Below, one piece after another: positions 1 through 6,773 of a stretch of 20,472 bases of DNA. The DNA is taken from positions 1-20,472 of IMG/VR virus record IMGVR_UViG_3300043446_000962; one strand, given 5' to 3'. How positions within the stretch are numbered: position 1 is the first letter of the stretch; every line of letters starts with the position of its first letter. Below the pieces are notes generated by a model. The model searched no databases and was not told where the DNA came from. It saw only the letters and a list, made by a program, of their open reading frames with translations. This DNA is from a virus. A program made the translations under genes and the position numbers.

Positions 1-1229
1 CCACCGCCTGAACGATCTAGATAATAAATTGCCTGTGTATTAGATGAGTACAATGGGCAATCAACTGCTACCCAAGTCTCAGATGCTGAATTCCAACGTT
101 TAACACTAATTTGTGCGCCACCGTTTGGATATGTTGTTTTAACCCATACAGATCCAGTTGCTCGACCGTTGTTGTAAGTTGGAGAATTTCTCTTCCACTG
201 AGGAACCTGTGTATGTGGTGTTTGTTGTAATGCTGGAGCTAGGTATACTCCCTCTTTTAGACCTACTGTGTCTAAGAAAGTTGTTCCACCTGTTCCTGCT
301 TCAATTTCTATAGAATCAACACCGCCAGTGCCATCTGTGTAGATGTAAACTGATCCGTTAACAGCTTTTGCTGTAACCGCAGTACCTGAAAGTAAATTAA
401 TTTTAGATACAACATCCGTTACATCTTCGCCGGATGAAATAGATACTGGTGCACCGTTTACATCAAATGTACCTGCACCTAATGATTCAGCACATGTACC
501 ACTTGGAGTTACTGTAGGAATGCTGGCCTTCCATTCTGGACTACCAACTAAAACCCACATACCAGCATCTACACCAGCTTCCGAATTACCTGGAGATTTA
601 TAAAATAATTTAGCTGTTTTATCTGCTTCTGAATCTTGTAAAACAATAGCGTAATCGCCAATGGAACCTACTGATCCTTTTGGTTCACCGCCGTCAATTT
701 TAGTGCTGTTATCGTCAGTTAGTACAATAGGAGTTTTAGTAGCAAACTTCTGCCCGCCTGTGGTATTTGCAAGATTGCCGTTCCACTCTTGGATTCCCCA
801 TACTGTAGTACTTGAGTCAATCCACCATGCGCCATCATTTGGCATTGCTCCCGGGGCTGTGGCTTGTCCTTCTAGCTGCGCTAAATCTACGTCAGCACGT
901 ACGATAAATGCCGCATTGCTAACTCCTAGCAAGCTGTACGCTGCTAATAAACCATACTCATTGCGCTCGCCGCCATGTACGGGATTTGCTGAAGCTGTCT
1001 TCTCAAAAAATGGTACACCAAAATAATCTACTAGATCTTTTTGGCTCGTCATCTTGAATGCTTTTCCTGCATTCGCTTTGGTTGTTCCTGTAGCAGTGCT
1101 TGTACCTGCTCCGTTTGTTTTGTCTTGCGCTGTAGCTACAACGATTAGAGGTGTAGTACCTGGTTCAGCAGGTGTATAAAAACTCTCGTCGATTACCGTA
1201 ACTTGTACGCCGGGTGATTGTAGTGCCAT
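1..1229 (-). CDS. gp18: Contractile tail sheath protein, gp18 type (3' end beyond window)
   Basis: This is the protomer of the contractile sheath that surrounds the tail tube and shortens during DNA injection. The reading frame is open from the ATG at 1227-1229 to the left edge, giving 409 codons; T4 gp18 has 659 residues, so roughly the C-terminal third or more is missing. The N-terminus reads MALQSPGVQVTVIDESFYTP, which I recognise as the characteristic start of T4-like marine phage sheath proteins, followed by PLIVVATAQDKTNGAG. The start is supported by a strong Shine-Dalgarno (AGGAG, complement of 1238-1242). A late-promoter-like CTAAATA lies 33 bases upstream of the ATG. It diverges from the HNH-like gene. 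Family assignment rests on the N-terminal signature and length; I am confident of it. Confidence 0.9.
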   Translation of the reverse strand, partial: MALQSPGVQVTVIDESFYTPAEPGTTPLIVVATAQDKTNGAGTSTATGTTKANAGKAFKMTSQKDLVDYFGVPFFEKTASANPVHGGERNEYGLLAAYSLLGVSNAAFIVRADVDLAQLEGQATAPGAMPNDGAWWIDSSTTVWGIQEWNGNLANTTGGQKFATKTPIVLTDDNSTKIDGGEPKGSVGSIGDYAIVLQDSEADKTAKLFYKSPGNSEAGVDAGMWVLVGSPEWKASIPTVTPSGTCAESLGAGTFDVNGAPVSISSGEDVTDVVSKINLLSGTAVTAKAVNGSVYIYTDGTGGVDSIEIEAGTGGTTFLDTVGLKEGVYLAPALQQTPHTQVPQWKRNSPTYNNGRATGSVWVKTTYPNGGAQISVKRWNSASETWVAVDCPLYSSNTQAIYYLDRSGG

Positions 1230-1262
1230 TCCCTATTCTCCTGGTAATAGTGTTTCTCAAAG

Positions 1263-1269
1263 TATTTAG
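1263..1269 (-). promoter_or_regulatory. T4-like late promoter candidate for the tail sheath gene
   Basis: The minus strand reads GCTAAATACT across 1270-1261, close to the T4 late -10 box TATAAATA. It is followed 33 bases later by the sheath start codon with a good Shine-Dalgarno between. The same core occurs before 13746 and 14244. Confidence 0.5.
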
Positions 1270-1322
1270 CGGCAAAAGTGAAAATTGGCTTCTTATAGCC
1301 ATATTAAAAGGGGCGGTAAAGG

Positions 1323-1330
1323 TGTAAATA
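1323..1330 (+). promoter_or_regulatory. TGTAAATA element just before the HNH-like gene
   Basis: TGTAAATA ends 5 bases before the ATG at 1336. The spacing matches the elements before 3091 and 14244. It may be a late -10 box giving a leaderless or nearly leaderless mRNA, or simply an AT-rich leader. The core match to TATAAATA is imperfect. Confidence 0.3.
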
Positions 1331-1335
1331 TCGTT

Positions 1336-1671
1336 ATGAGACCACTTTGTAAGTGCGGACAACGCCCCCGAGCTGTAAATTACAAAAAGAATGATAGGGT
1401 TTATTATAGAAGCCTATGTGAGATCTGTTTGGCGCATGGACTTAATCACGGCATACCTCGGTGGCAGCGTTCCGGATACAAGATGAAACAGCAATGTGAA
1501 AAATGCGGACATAAAAGTCCGCATCAAGAGGTATTTAGAGTTTTTCATATTGACGGCAATTTAGATAACTGCCGCCACAGCAACTTAAAAACTATCTGCT
1601 GTAACTGTGCTCAGATATTAAGCAAGGAACAGATTAGTTGGAGACAAGGGGATCTCGTCGCTGACTTTTAA
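1336..1671 (+). CDS. Small HNH-endonuclease-like zinc-binding protein
   Basis: A 111-residue protein starting MRPLCKCGQRP. Cysteine pairs at C5/C7, C28/C31, C54/C57 and C88/C91 suggest two zinc knuckles. The segment from H71 (FHIDGN) through N83 (SNL) to C88-x2-C91 has the layout of an HNH treble-clef fold. The final histidine usual right after the second CxxC is absent (A92, Q93), so nuclease activity is doubtful. I recall similar proteins in T4-like marine phages, generally annotated as HNH endonucleases or hypothetical. The frame is open upstream to a TTG at 1285, but the ATG at 1336 matches the familiar N-terminus and is preferred; there is no well-placed Shine-Dalgarno. It overlaps the 3' end of the kinase gene on the other strand by 54 bases. 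Whether it acts on DNA or is only a structural zinc protein is not visible here. Confidence 0.7.
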   Translation: MRPLCKCGQRPRAVNYKKNDRVYYRSLCEICLAHGLNHGIPRWQRSGYKMKQQCEKCGHKSPHQEVFRVFHIDGNLDNCRHSNLKTICCNCAQILSKEQISWRQGDLVADF

Positions 1672-2277
1672 TAGGTTTTGTGCCTGTTTATATAGATCAT
1701 CAATAGTGCTGTTGTTGTCGATGATAACATCAAACTTAGTACCTACCCAAGCAGTTTCACTAGCATGAATCTTGCGCATCTTTAGCTCTTGCACTGCCCA
1801 ATTATGTCCTTGATTAGCTGCCACTGCTACATCGTACCAGTCGGGCAACTCTCCACGCTGTACCCAAATGATCTGTCCACCTGCACTTTTAATGCTGGAA
1901 ATTTCGTTAGGAAAACGACAATCGCTGATTACTACATTATCTTTACTGTTTCGGAGTTTGTTTTCTAGACTAGCAATCCAGATATCATCATGGAAGCCTT
2001 TGCGGCATACTTCTGTACCCCAATATTGAAGTACCCATCTAGGTGTTAGTGTTGGCATCGAAAGGCGTTCTGCCCACCACGGATCTACTTGTTCTCGCCA
2101 TTCACGAGCTTCTTTAGTGCGTCCTTCGAGTAGTACTCTATCCCACCCAAAGACTGCACTCACAGCATCTTTAAGAGTGTTGGCAAACGACTCTCGTCTA
2201 AATTCGTGGAAGTTAACTAGATAGTCAGCAACTGTGTCTTTGCCACTGCCAATAAAACCGCAAATACCTATGATCAT
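1618..2277 (-). CDS. gp1: Deoxynucleoside monophosphate kinase (T4 gp1-like)
   Basis: A 219-residue P-loop kinase, close in length to T4 gp1, which phosphorylates dNMPs to dNDPs for phage DNA synthesis in the cytoplasm. The Walker A loop GFIGSGKDT is at residues 7-15. A typical arrangement follows: a substrate-side segment (FANTLKDAV), RWVLQYWGTEV, and VVISDCRFPNE, which resembles the PDTRQDHE strand-end of T4 gp1. The ATG at 2275-2277 has an AGGGGA Shine-Dalgarno. The gene lies downstream of the neck gene on the same strand but has its own near-consensus sigma-70 promoter in the 55-base gap, so it can probably be transcribed by host polymerase before late expression. The exact nucleotide specificity cannot be read from the sequence. 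Confidence 0.88.
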   Translation of the reverse strand: MIIGICGFIGSGKDTVADYLVNFHEFRRESFANTLKDAVSAVFGWDRVLLEGRTKEAREWREQVDPWWAERLSMPTLTPRWVLQYWGTEVCRKGFHDDIWIASLENKLRNSKDNVVISDCRFPNEISSIKSAGGQIIWVQRGELPDWYDVAVAANQGHNWAVQELKMRKIHASETAWVGTKFDVIIDNNSTIDDLYKQAQNLLKVSDEIPLSPTNLFLA

Positions 2278-2297
2278 AAATTGTCCCCTTTAGAACA

Positions 2298-2326
2298 ATT
2301 ATACTATAGGTTTACAAAAAAGTCAA
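2298..2326 (-). promoter_or_regulatory. Sigma-70-type promoter for the dNMP kinase
   Basis: On the minus strand TTGACT (2321-2326; consensus TTGACA) is followed by a 17-base spacer and a perfect TATAAT (2298-2303). The kinase Shine-Dalgarno and ATG lie about 20 bases further on. The -35 box starts just after the neck gene's stop codon. Confidence 0.75.
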
Positions 2327-2332
2327 AGGAAT

Positions 2333-3091
2333 TTAACCAATTATCCAGGTATACCCAGACCCGCCCGGTACTAGTTTCATTAGATCTTCTGTGAGTTTAT
2401 CAATTTCCTGCTGCCCTTCGGTTTTCATAGCAGCACCGTTTAATGATCCGCCACCCTGTGGACCAGCAATTTGACTAAACTTTTCACGTGCCTGCCCTAG
2501 CATAATTTTGCAATTGGCTAGAGTATAATCTTTGATCCATTGCCCAGCATATACATCATCGATGATGGTAAAATCAGGCTTGGCATTGTATACCTGTAAC
2601 ATAACCTGTTCTTCACCTCTTGGACGCTGTTGGATGATTAGTTTACGGCTTTGCGGATTCCAAGTAAAGTTAATAAAACTACCAAACATTTTACCCACAA
2701 GTTCTTGATATTGAGCAAACAATTCATAGGTTAACAATCCGCCCATATTTGTTGAGCTTAACAAATAGGTGTTTGTGTACGCCAAGTTAAAGGGTTCGAA
2801 TACTGTGCCACCGGTTCCGTTGCCTGTACGTGATCCAACACTTCTACGGAATATCTGACGTACCTGCTGTATTTCTTTTGGTAGAATATATTCATTTTGA
2901 TCTTGTATTAAAGTCAGAGAAACAAATGATTCTTCCACCGCATTATCACTGCGTTGACGGAAAACTGCTAGGGCACGATTTAGTGCTGTTTCGTAATGGT
3001 TAGGATCTAGTTCTACATCAATCATGCCGTCGCCCAGCATGGTTTTACAGTAGTCGTATACCTGTTGTTTTGCTTGATCGTTTGAGCTCAT
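2333..3091 (-). CDS. Neck / head-completion-type structural protein (gp13-like)
   Basis: A 252-residue protein that I associate with neck (head-completion) proteins of T4-like marine phages; T4 gp13 has 309 residues. Visible features are an N-terminal helical segment with the phrase ELDPNHYETALNRALAVF (about residues 26-43), then a beta-rich stretch with EYILPKEIQQVRQIFRRSVG (about 67-86), YELFAQYQELVGKMFGSFI, and a glycine-rich region before the C-terminus GYTWIIG. In T4, gp13 and gp14 form the neck joining head and tail; here the gene is back to back with the gp14-type gene, with only 27 bases between the starts, which supports a partner role. The ATG at 3089-3091 has no Shine-Dalgarno but has GATAAATA 5 bases upstream. 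A different virion role cannot be excluded, since the similarity to T4 gp13 itself is weak. Confidence 0.6.
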   Translation of the reverse strand: MSSNDQAKQQVYDYCKTMLGDGMIDVELDPNHYETALNRALAVFRQRSDNAVEESFVSLTLIQDQNEYILPKEIQQVRQIFRRSVGSRTGNGTGGTVFEPFNLAYTNTYLLSSTNMGGLLTYELFAQYQELVGKMFGSFINFTWNPQSRKLIIQQRPRGEEQVMLQVYNAKPDFTIIDDVYAGQWIKDYTLANCKIMLGQAREKFSQIAGPQGGGSLNGAAMKTEGQQEIDKLTEDLMKLVPGGSGYTWIIG

Positions 3092-3096
3092 ATAAC

Positions 3097-3104
3097 TATT
3101 TATC
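3097..3104 (-). promoter_or_regulatory. T4-like late promoter candidate for the gp13-like gene
   Basis: The minus strand reads GATAAATA, seven of eight bases of the T4 late -10 box TATAAATA. It ends 5 bases before the start codon at 3091, so a transcript would begin at or near the ATG and have essentially no leader. Confidence 0.5.
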
Positions 3105-3109
3105 GTAGC

Positions 3110-3117
3110 GGTAAATA
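3110..3117 (+). promoter_or_regulatory. GGTAAATA element before the gp14-type gene
   Basis: GGTAAATA lies 7 bases before the ATG at 3125 (1 base before the ATG at 3119) and resembles the elements at three other gene starts here. It could be a divergent late promoter paired with the one at 3097-3104. The match to TATAAATA is weaker. Confidence 0.3.
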
Positions 3118-3118
3118 T

Positions 3119-4504
3119 ATGACTATGCCAAGACTCTCACTGTACCGCCCAGAAAAGGGCAATGATTACAAGTTCATCGATAAAACCATCTGGGAAATGT
3201 TCCAAGTTGGCGGCGTTGATGTGCTTATACACAAGTATTTAGGACCAGGTGCTTCTGTGCAAGGAGTCACCCCTAGTACTCCGGAATATACAACTCCGGA
3301 TCCTTTCCATATTCAGGACTTGCTATTTCTAGAAAATCGTGATAGAAAATACGAACCAGACATTTATAGATTGCGTGGTGTTTATAATATTCAGGATTTG
3401 GATTTCAATCTAAGTCAATTTGGATTATTTTTACAAAACGATACGATTTTTATAACTTTCCACATCAACGATACAGTGGAAAAACTAGGAAGAAAATTAA
3501 TTGCAGGCGATGTTATTGAGTTGCCACATTTAAAAGATGACTTCGCACTCAACGATTTACAATTTGCTATAAAAAGATTTTATGTAATTGAAGAAGTTAG
3601 TAGGGCTGCTGAGGGATTTTCAGTAACTTGGTATCCACACTTATATCGTGCTAAATGTAAACCAATGGTGGACAGCCAAGAATTTAAGGACATCCTTGAC
3701 GGATTAGCAGATGATACCGGAACCGATACCACAACAACATTACGTGATATTCTATCAACTTATGAAAAAGAAATGCAGATTACACAAGCAGTTCTTGATC
3801 AAGCAGAAGCCGATGTTCCTAGAAGTGGTTTTGATACCACTAGTTTCTATACTCTGCAAACAGACTCGCAAGGTTCAGCAATATTAGAAACTGTAGATTC
3901 GGAAGTACTAGATGCATCTGTTGAGACACAGGCCACAGACGAAGCTGGTAATTTATTATTTGACGATAACGGTGACCCAGTCTATGTTGGCTCAACTGCT
4001 AGTACCATGTTGTTGTCAGCAGCACAGAAAGGATATCGAGGTTACATTACAGAAGATGGAATTCCACAGAACGGTGCTCCGTTCACCGCGGGTATTGCAT
4101 TCCCAATGAATTCTGTAGAAGGTCAATTCTGTTTGAGAACAGACTATCTACCAAACAGATTATTTAGATTTAACGGCGCACGATGGGTCAAACAGGAAGA
4201 TAATATTCGTATGAGTATGAGCAACAAAGGAACTCATGACGGAAAAACTAATAAAGGTTTATGGGCTAACACCACAGTATACAGCAAAGATGATATTGTC
4301 AAATTTAATGGTTGGGAATATGTATCTAAGGTTAATAACAATACTGGAGTTATTCCATCTGCAGATGTTACTAAATGGCAACAGATTCGTCAGACACAGA
4401 AAACCAGCTTTATTAACAATAATAATACCAATGTTATTGACGGACACACTGTAAAAGAGAAACAGAGTCTTTCACAAGCATTACGACCAAAGGCAGACGA
4501 ATAA
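3119..4504 (+). CDS. gp14: Neck protein, gp14 type, with C-terminal carbohydrate-binding-like module
   Basis: A 461-residue protein whose N-terminal ~200 residues follow the pattern of T4 gp14 (256 residues): DLDFNLSQFGLFLQNDTIFI matches the gp14 stretch with FFSNFGMQVQDEVTLSI, and AGDVIELP followed by FYVIEEV matches EGDLIYFP followed by FEINWVEP. T4 gp14 joins gp13 at the neck. A mid-region is rich in D, T and S. Near the C-terminus, residues ~380-424 (GLWANTTVYSKDDIVKFNGW, then EY, then G-x-x-P and a final W) have the W/Y/GD/Y-x-G/G-x-x-P/W spacing of CBM5/12 chitin-binding-like modules. The start could instead be the ATG at 3125 (MPRLSLYRPEKG), which I think is the more likely true start. 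No Shine-Dalgarno is visible. The stop overlaps the next start as TAATG. Confidence 0.72.
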   Translation: MTMPRLSLYRPEKGNDYKFIDKTIWEMFQVGGVDVLIHKYLGPGASVQGVTPSTPEYTTPDPFHIQDLLFLENRDRKYEPDIYRLRGVYNIQDLDFNLSQFGLFLQNDTIFITFHINDTVEKLGRKLIAGDVIELPHLKDDFALNDLQFAIKRFYVIEEVSRAAEGFSVTWYPHLYRAKCKPMVDSQEFKDILDGLADDTGTDTTTTLRDILSTYEKEMQITQAVLDQAEADVPRSGFDTTSFYTLQTDSQGSAILETVDSEVLDASVETQATDEAGNLLFDDNGDPVYVGSTASTMLLSAAQKGYRGYITEDGIPQNGAPFTAGIAFPMNSVEGQFCLRTDYLPNRLFRFNGARWVKQEDNIRMSMSNKGTHDGKTNKGLWANTTVYSKDDIVKFNGWEYVSKVNNNTGVIPSADVTKWQQIRQTQKTSFINNNNTNVIDGHTVKEKQSLSQALRPKADE

Positions 4505-4641
4505 TGGAAAATCAAGATAAAAAACTAGAATATAAATGTGTTTGCGGTTGTGCAAGACATTGCGGACACAGTTGTCAAGACTGTGAAAATTGCCCCGATT
4601 GCGAATGCGAATTATGTCAGCAAGGTAAGGAATTTAATTAA
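4504..4641 (+). CDS. 45-residue cysteine-rich protein between gp14 and gp15
   Basis: A very small protein starting MENQDKKLEYKCVCGCARHC. It has ten cysteines (positions 12, 14, 16, 20, 24, 27, 30, 33, 35, 38) and two histidines (19, 22) in 45 residues, arranged as CxCxC and a run of CxxC. This favours zinc or other metal binding over disulfides in the cytoplasm, although that is inference. Its ATG overlaps the upstream stop (TAATG), and its own stop overlaps the gp15-type start in the same way, so translation is almost certainly coupled through all three genes. The double overlap and lack of frame disruption argue that it is real. I do not recognise a family; it could be a minor virion component or an assembly factor for the neck. 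Confidence 0.75.
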   Translation: MENQDKKLEYKCVCGCARHCGHSCQDCENCPDCECELCQQGKEFN

Positions 4642-6089
4642 TGGACTACTTTTACGACGGGCAAATAAGACGTTATGTAACACAGTTTATGCGTGTGTTC
4701 ATAGGTTTTAGATGGCAAGCGGGTGACGGAACACAGCAAGAAGTTCCGGTAACATACGGCGATATGACACGTATGGTTGCCAGCATCATTAAAGATAACA
4801 GTGAAAATAAATTAGCCACTGTACCTAAAATTGCCTGTTATGTCACTGGATTAGAAATAGATACCACAAGAACATCCGATGCATCATTTGTCAGCAAAGT
4901 GAATATTCGTGAAAGACGTTGGACCGATGCCAGTGGTCAAATTGAATATCAAAGCAATCAAGGTGGCGGGTATACTGTCGAAAGATTGATGCCTACTCCA
5001 TATAAACTTTCTATGAAAGCAGACTTATGGACGTCAAACACTGACCAAAAATTGCAGTTGTTAGAACAGATTTTAGTTTTATTCAATCCAAGTCTCGAAA
5101 TACAGACTACAGACAACTATATTGACTGGACTAGTTTAAGTGTACTCGATGTGAAGAATATCAGCTTCACATCAAGAACTATTCCTCAAGGTGCTGATTC
5201 AGAAATTGATATCTGCACAATAGAATTCGAAATGCCTATATGGATTACTCCGCCTGCAAAAGTTAAAAAATTGGGGATTGTTAGAACCATTATTAATAAT
5301 GTGTTTACCGAAGAAGGTGGCATTGTTAGCCTTGAAGAATTAGTTTACAATAGACGAAAAGGCTCACTTGACACTACCACAAATAGATTTAGAGTATTGT
5401 TGTTTAAGTCTAACAACGGAGAACCTTATGATTACGATGTAACTTTGGTTAATCCAGAAGCTGCGGTATTGGCATTAGGGCTAGATCAAAGATCCGTTAA
5501 GAACGGAGAACCAGTAGATTGGAATACTATATTAGATGTACAAGGCGGGTATAAGCCAGGAAATCAGATGTATTTCAAACAGGCATCGGGATATGAAATG
5601 ATAGGAACGTATGCGATCAATCCAGTTAATCCTGCAGCTCTTGTTGTTACATTTGATCAAGACACTATTCCACAGAATACACTAATTGACAGCACAATAC
5701 TTGGGGTTGATCCACGAGGAACCGTTGATGCAATCATAGATCCTTACAAATACAATCCAGTCGAAGTTTATGGTACACAAGGAAACATACCGCTAGGCAT
5801 AAGATTTTTAATGCTAGATGATGTTAATCCAAACAATGTCAACCAAGACGGGCCCGATGCATGGAAAAATATAGATTTAACAGATCCATGGATCAAAATG
5901 AATTCAATTATTGAGTGGAGTGGAGCATATTGGCGCACAGTTTGGGATCCGGACACCGGCGATAATCCAACGTATATTCAAAATTTAAGAACTGGTATCA
6001 AGTATCGATGGGATGGTGACCAATGGCTCAAAGCCTTTGAAGGCGAGTATGCACCAGGATTATGGAATTTCCTTCCTCCTGAATTATAA
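4641..6089 (+). CDS. gp15: Tail terminator / sheath stabiliser, gp15 type, with long C-terminal extension
   Basis: The first ~230 residues match T4 gp15 (272 residues), the ring that caps the tail tube and sheath and joins the tail to the neck. MDYFYDGQIRRYVTQFMRVF corresponds to the YFYNSSFRRYATLMGDLF of T4, EVPVTYGDMTRMVASI to RVPITYASKEHFMMKL, and PTPYKLSMKADLWTSNTDQK plus the following LLEQIL to PSPIKMIYELSIFTRYEDD and IVEQILPYF; FEMPIWITPPAKV corresponds to FEVNGWMYPPVDD. At 482 residues it carries an extension of roughly 210-250 residues absent from T4, ending in a W-rich part (WSGAYWRTVWDP, then NLRTGIKYRWDGDQW). The ATG is coupled to the upstream stop (TAATG). Co-location with the gp14-type gene fits the neck-tail junction. 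Confidence 0.85.
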   Translation: MDYFYDGQIRRYVTQFMRVFIGFRWQAGDGTQQEVPVTYGDMTRMVASIIKDNSENKLATVPKIACYVTGLEIDTTRTSDASFVSKVNIRERRWTDASGQIEYQSNQGGGYTVERLMPTPYKLSMKADLWTSNTDQKLQLLEQILVLFNPSLEIQTTDNYIDWTSLSVLDVKNISFTSRTIPQGADSEIDICTIEFEMPIWITPPAKVKKLGIVRTIINNVFTEEGGIVSLEELVYNRRKGSLDTTTNRFRVLLFKSNNGEPYDYDVTLVNPEAAVLALGLDQRSVKNGEPVDWNTILDVQGGYKPGNQMYFKQASGYEMIGTYAINPVNPAALVVTFDQDTIPQNTLIDSTILGVDPRGTVDAIIDPYKYNPVEVYGTQGNIPLGIRFLMLDDVNPNNVNQDGPDAWKNIDLTDPWIKMNSIIEWSGAYWRTVWDPDTGDNPTYIQNLRTGIKYRWDGDQWLKAFEGEYAPGLWNFLPPEL

Positions 6090-6097
6090 GTAAAGGT

Positions 6098-6490
6098 ATG
6101 CAACAGCGTGCCGGATTACTTTTTTTATCAAGTTCTACTTCGAGAATTCTTCTAATACTAGAAGATAGCAAGTGGACTGTACCTACGTTTTCTCGCAAAG
6201 ATTCTTTATTATCAGACGCTAGTAAGCTGTTAGAAACTTACAGCTCTGGTAGGATTTTACCTATAGAATTATATCTTAGCGAAGATAGAGGTTTTGAATA
6301 TGGCACTTACGTGTGTGTTGTTAAGGATGAATTTTTAACTCGAGAACCAAAAACACTAGCTTGGTGCGATTTAGATCATTTGCCCAAACAATTACACAGT
6401 GGGTTGAAAGCAACATTAAATAATGCTGTTATTAGAACTAAAATTGAAACTATATTGATATTAGAAAATGATACCGAAAATACAAGATAA
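6098..6490 (+). CDS. Nudix-like fold protein lacking the Nudix box
   Basis: A 130-residue protein. RAGLLFLSSSTSRILLILED at the N-terminus followed by WTVPTF, and the later YGTYVCVV, TLAWCDLDHLPKQLHSGLK, follow the strand order of a Nudix hydrolase (start strands, W-x-L/V-P, later strand pair, then the W and LHPGL-like end). The catalytic signature GX5EX7REUXEEXGU is missing: the corresponding segment is KDSLLSDASKLLETYSSGRI with no REUXEE. Pyrophosphohydrolase activity is therefore unlikely, and a structural or regulatory role is possible. It begins 8 bases after the gp15-type stop; the Shine-Dalgarno is poor. Its 3' end overlaps the next gene by 23 bases. Fold assignment is my inference from motif layout. 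Confidence 0.55.
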   Translation: MQQRAGLLFLSSSTSRILLILEDSKWTVPTFSRKDSLLSDASKLLETYSSGRILPIELYLSEDRGFEYGTYVCVVKDEFLTREPKTLAWCDLDHLPKQLHSGLKATLNNAVIRTKIETILILENDTENTR

Positions 6491-6773
6491 TCCAATCTTT
6501 CTAGAAGATTACAAAAATTACCAAAAGCGCATTGGTAAAATCACGGACGAAAATATTCAAAAAACCTTAACCGATACATTGGTTAAGATGAAGGAACATG
6601 TACAGTATATTGATCGTTGTCACGAACAGGTTTTTATTACTGGTAAGATGCCTTCGGAAATTTCCGACCTAAGACAAGAAGTTGCTCGTTTCAAAAAAAC
6701 TCTAGACGAGAAACTCCACGATTGGGAAAAGACCCAATATCTTAAGCCTGCGCTTCACCCCAACGAAGAATAA
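6468..6773 (+). CDS. Small helical protein of unknown function
   Basis: A 101-residue, highly charged, predicted all-helical protein with no membrane segment. A run rich in K, E and hydrophobic residues every third or fourth position (about residues 24-52 and 65-92, the latter including EVARFKKTLDEKLHDWEK) suggests a helical hairpin or short coiled coil. It overlaps the previous gene by 23 bases, which implies translational coupling, and is the last gene of the plus-strand neck operon. Its 3' end runs into the 3' end of the giant structural gene on the other strand, with 32 bases of overlap. I recall small proteins of this kind in T4-like marine phages without known function. Confidence 0.65.
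   Translation: MIPKIQDNPIFLEDYKNYQKRIGKITDENIQKTLTDTLVKMKEHVQYIDRCHEQVFITGKMPSEISDLRQEVARFKKTLDEKLHDWEKTQYLKPALHPNEE

Noticed and set aside
661-1026. Open frame of 121 codons on the plus strand
   Set aside because: It lies wholly antisense to the tail sheath gene, whose minus-strand frame is open from the edge to 1229 and has a recognisable N-terminus and ribosome-binding site.
1165-1362. 65-codon minus-strand frame across the sheath start and HNH start
   Set aside because: It conflicts with both better-supported genes and with the divergent promoter region.
6098-6490. Active Nudix hydrolase
   Set aside because: The REUXEE signature is absent although the rest of the fold pattern is present.
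6721-6738. Inverted repeat ATTGGG / CCCAAT between the convergent gene ends
   Set aside because: Only six base pairs and no T-run on either strand, and it lies inside the coding sequence of the short helical protein; not enough for a terminator call.
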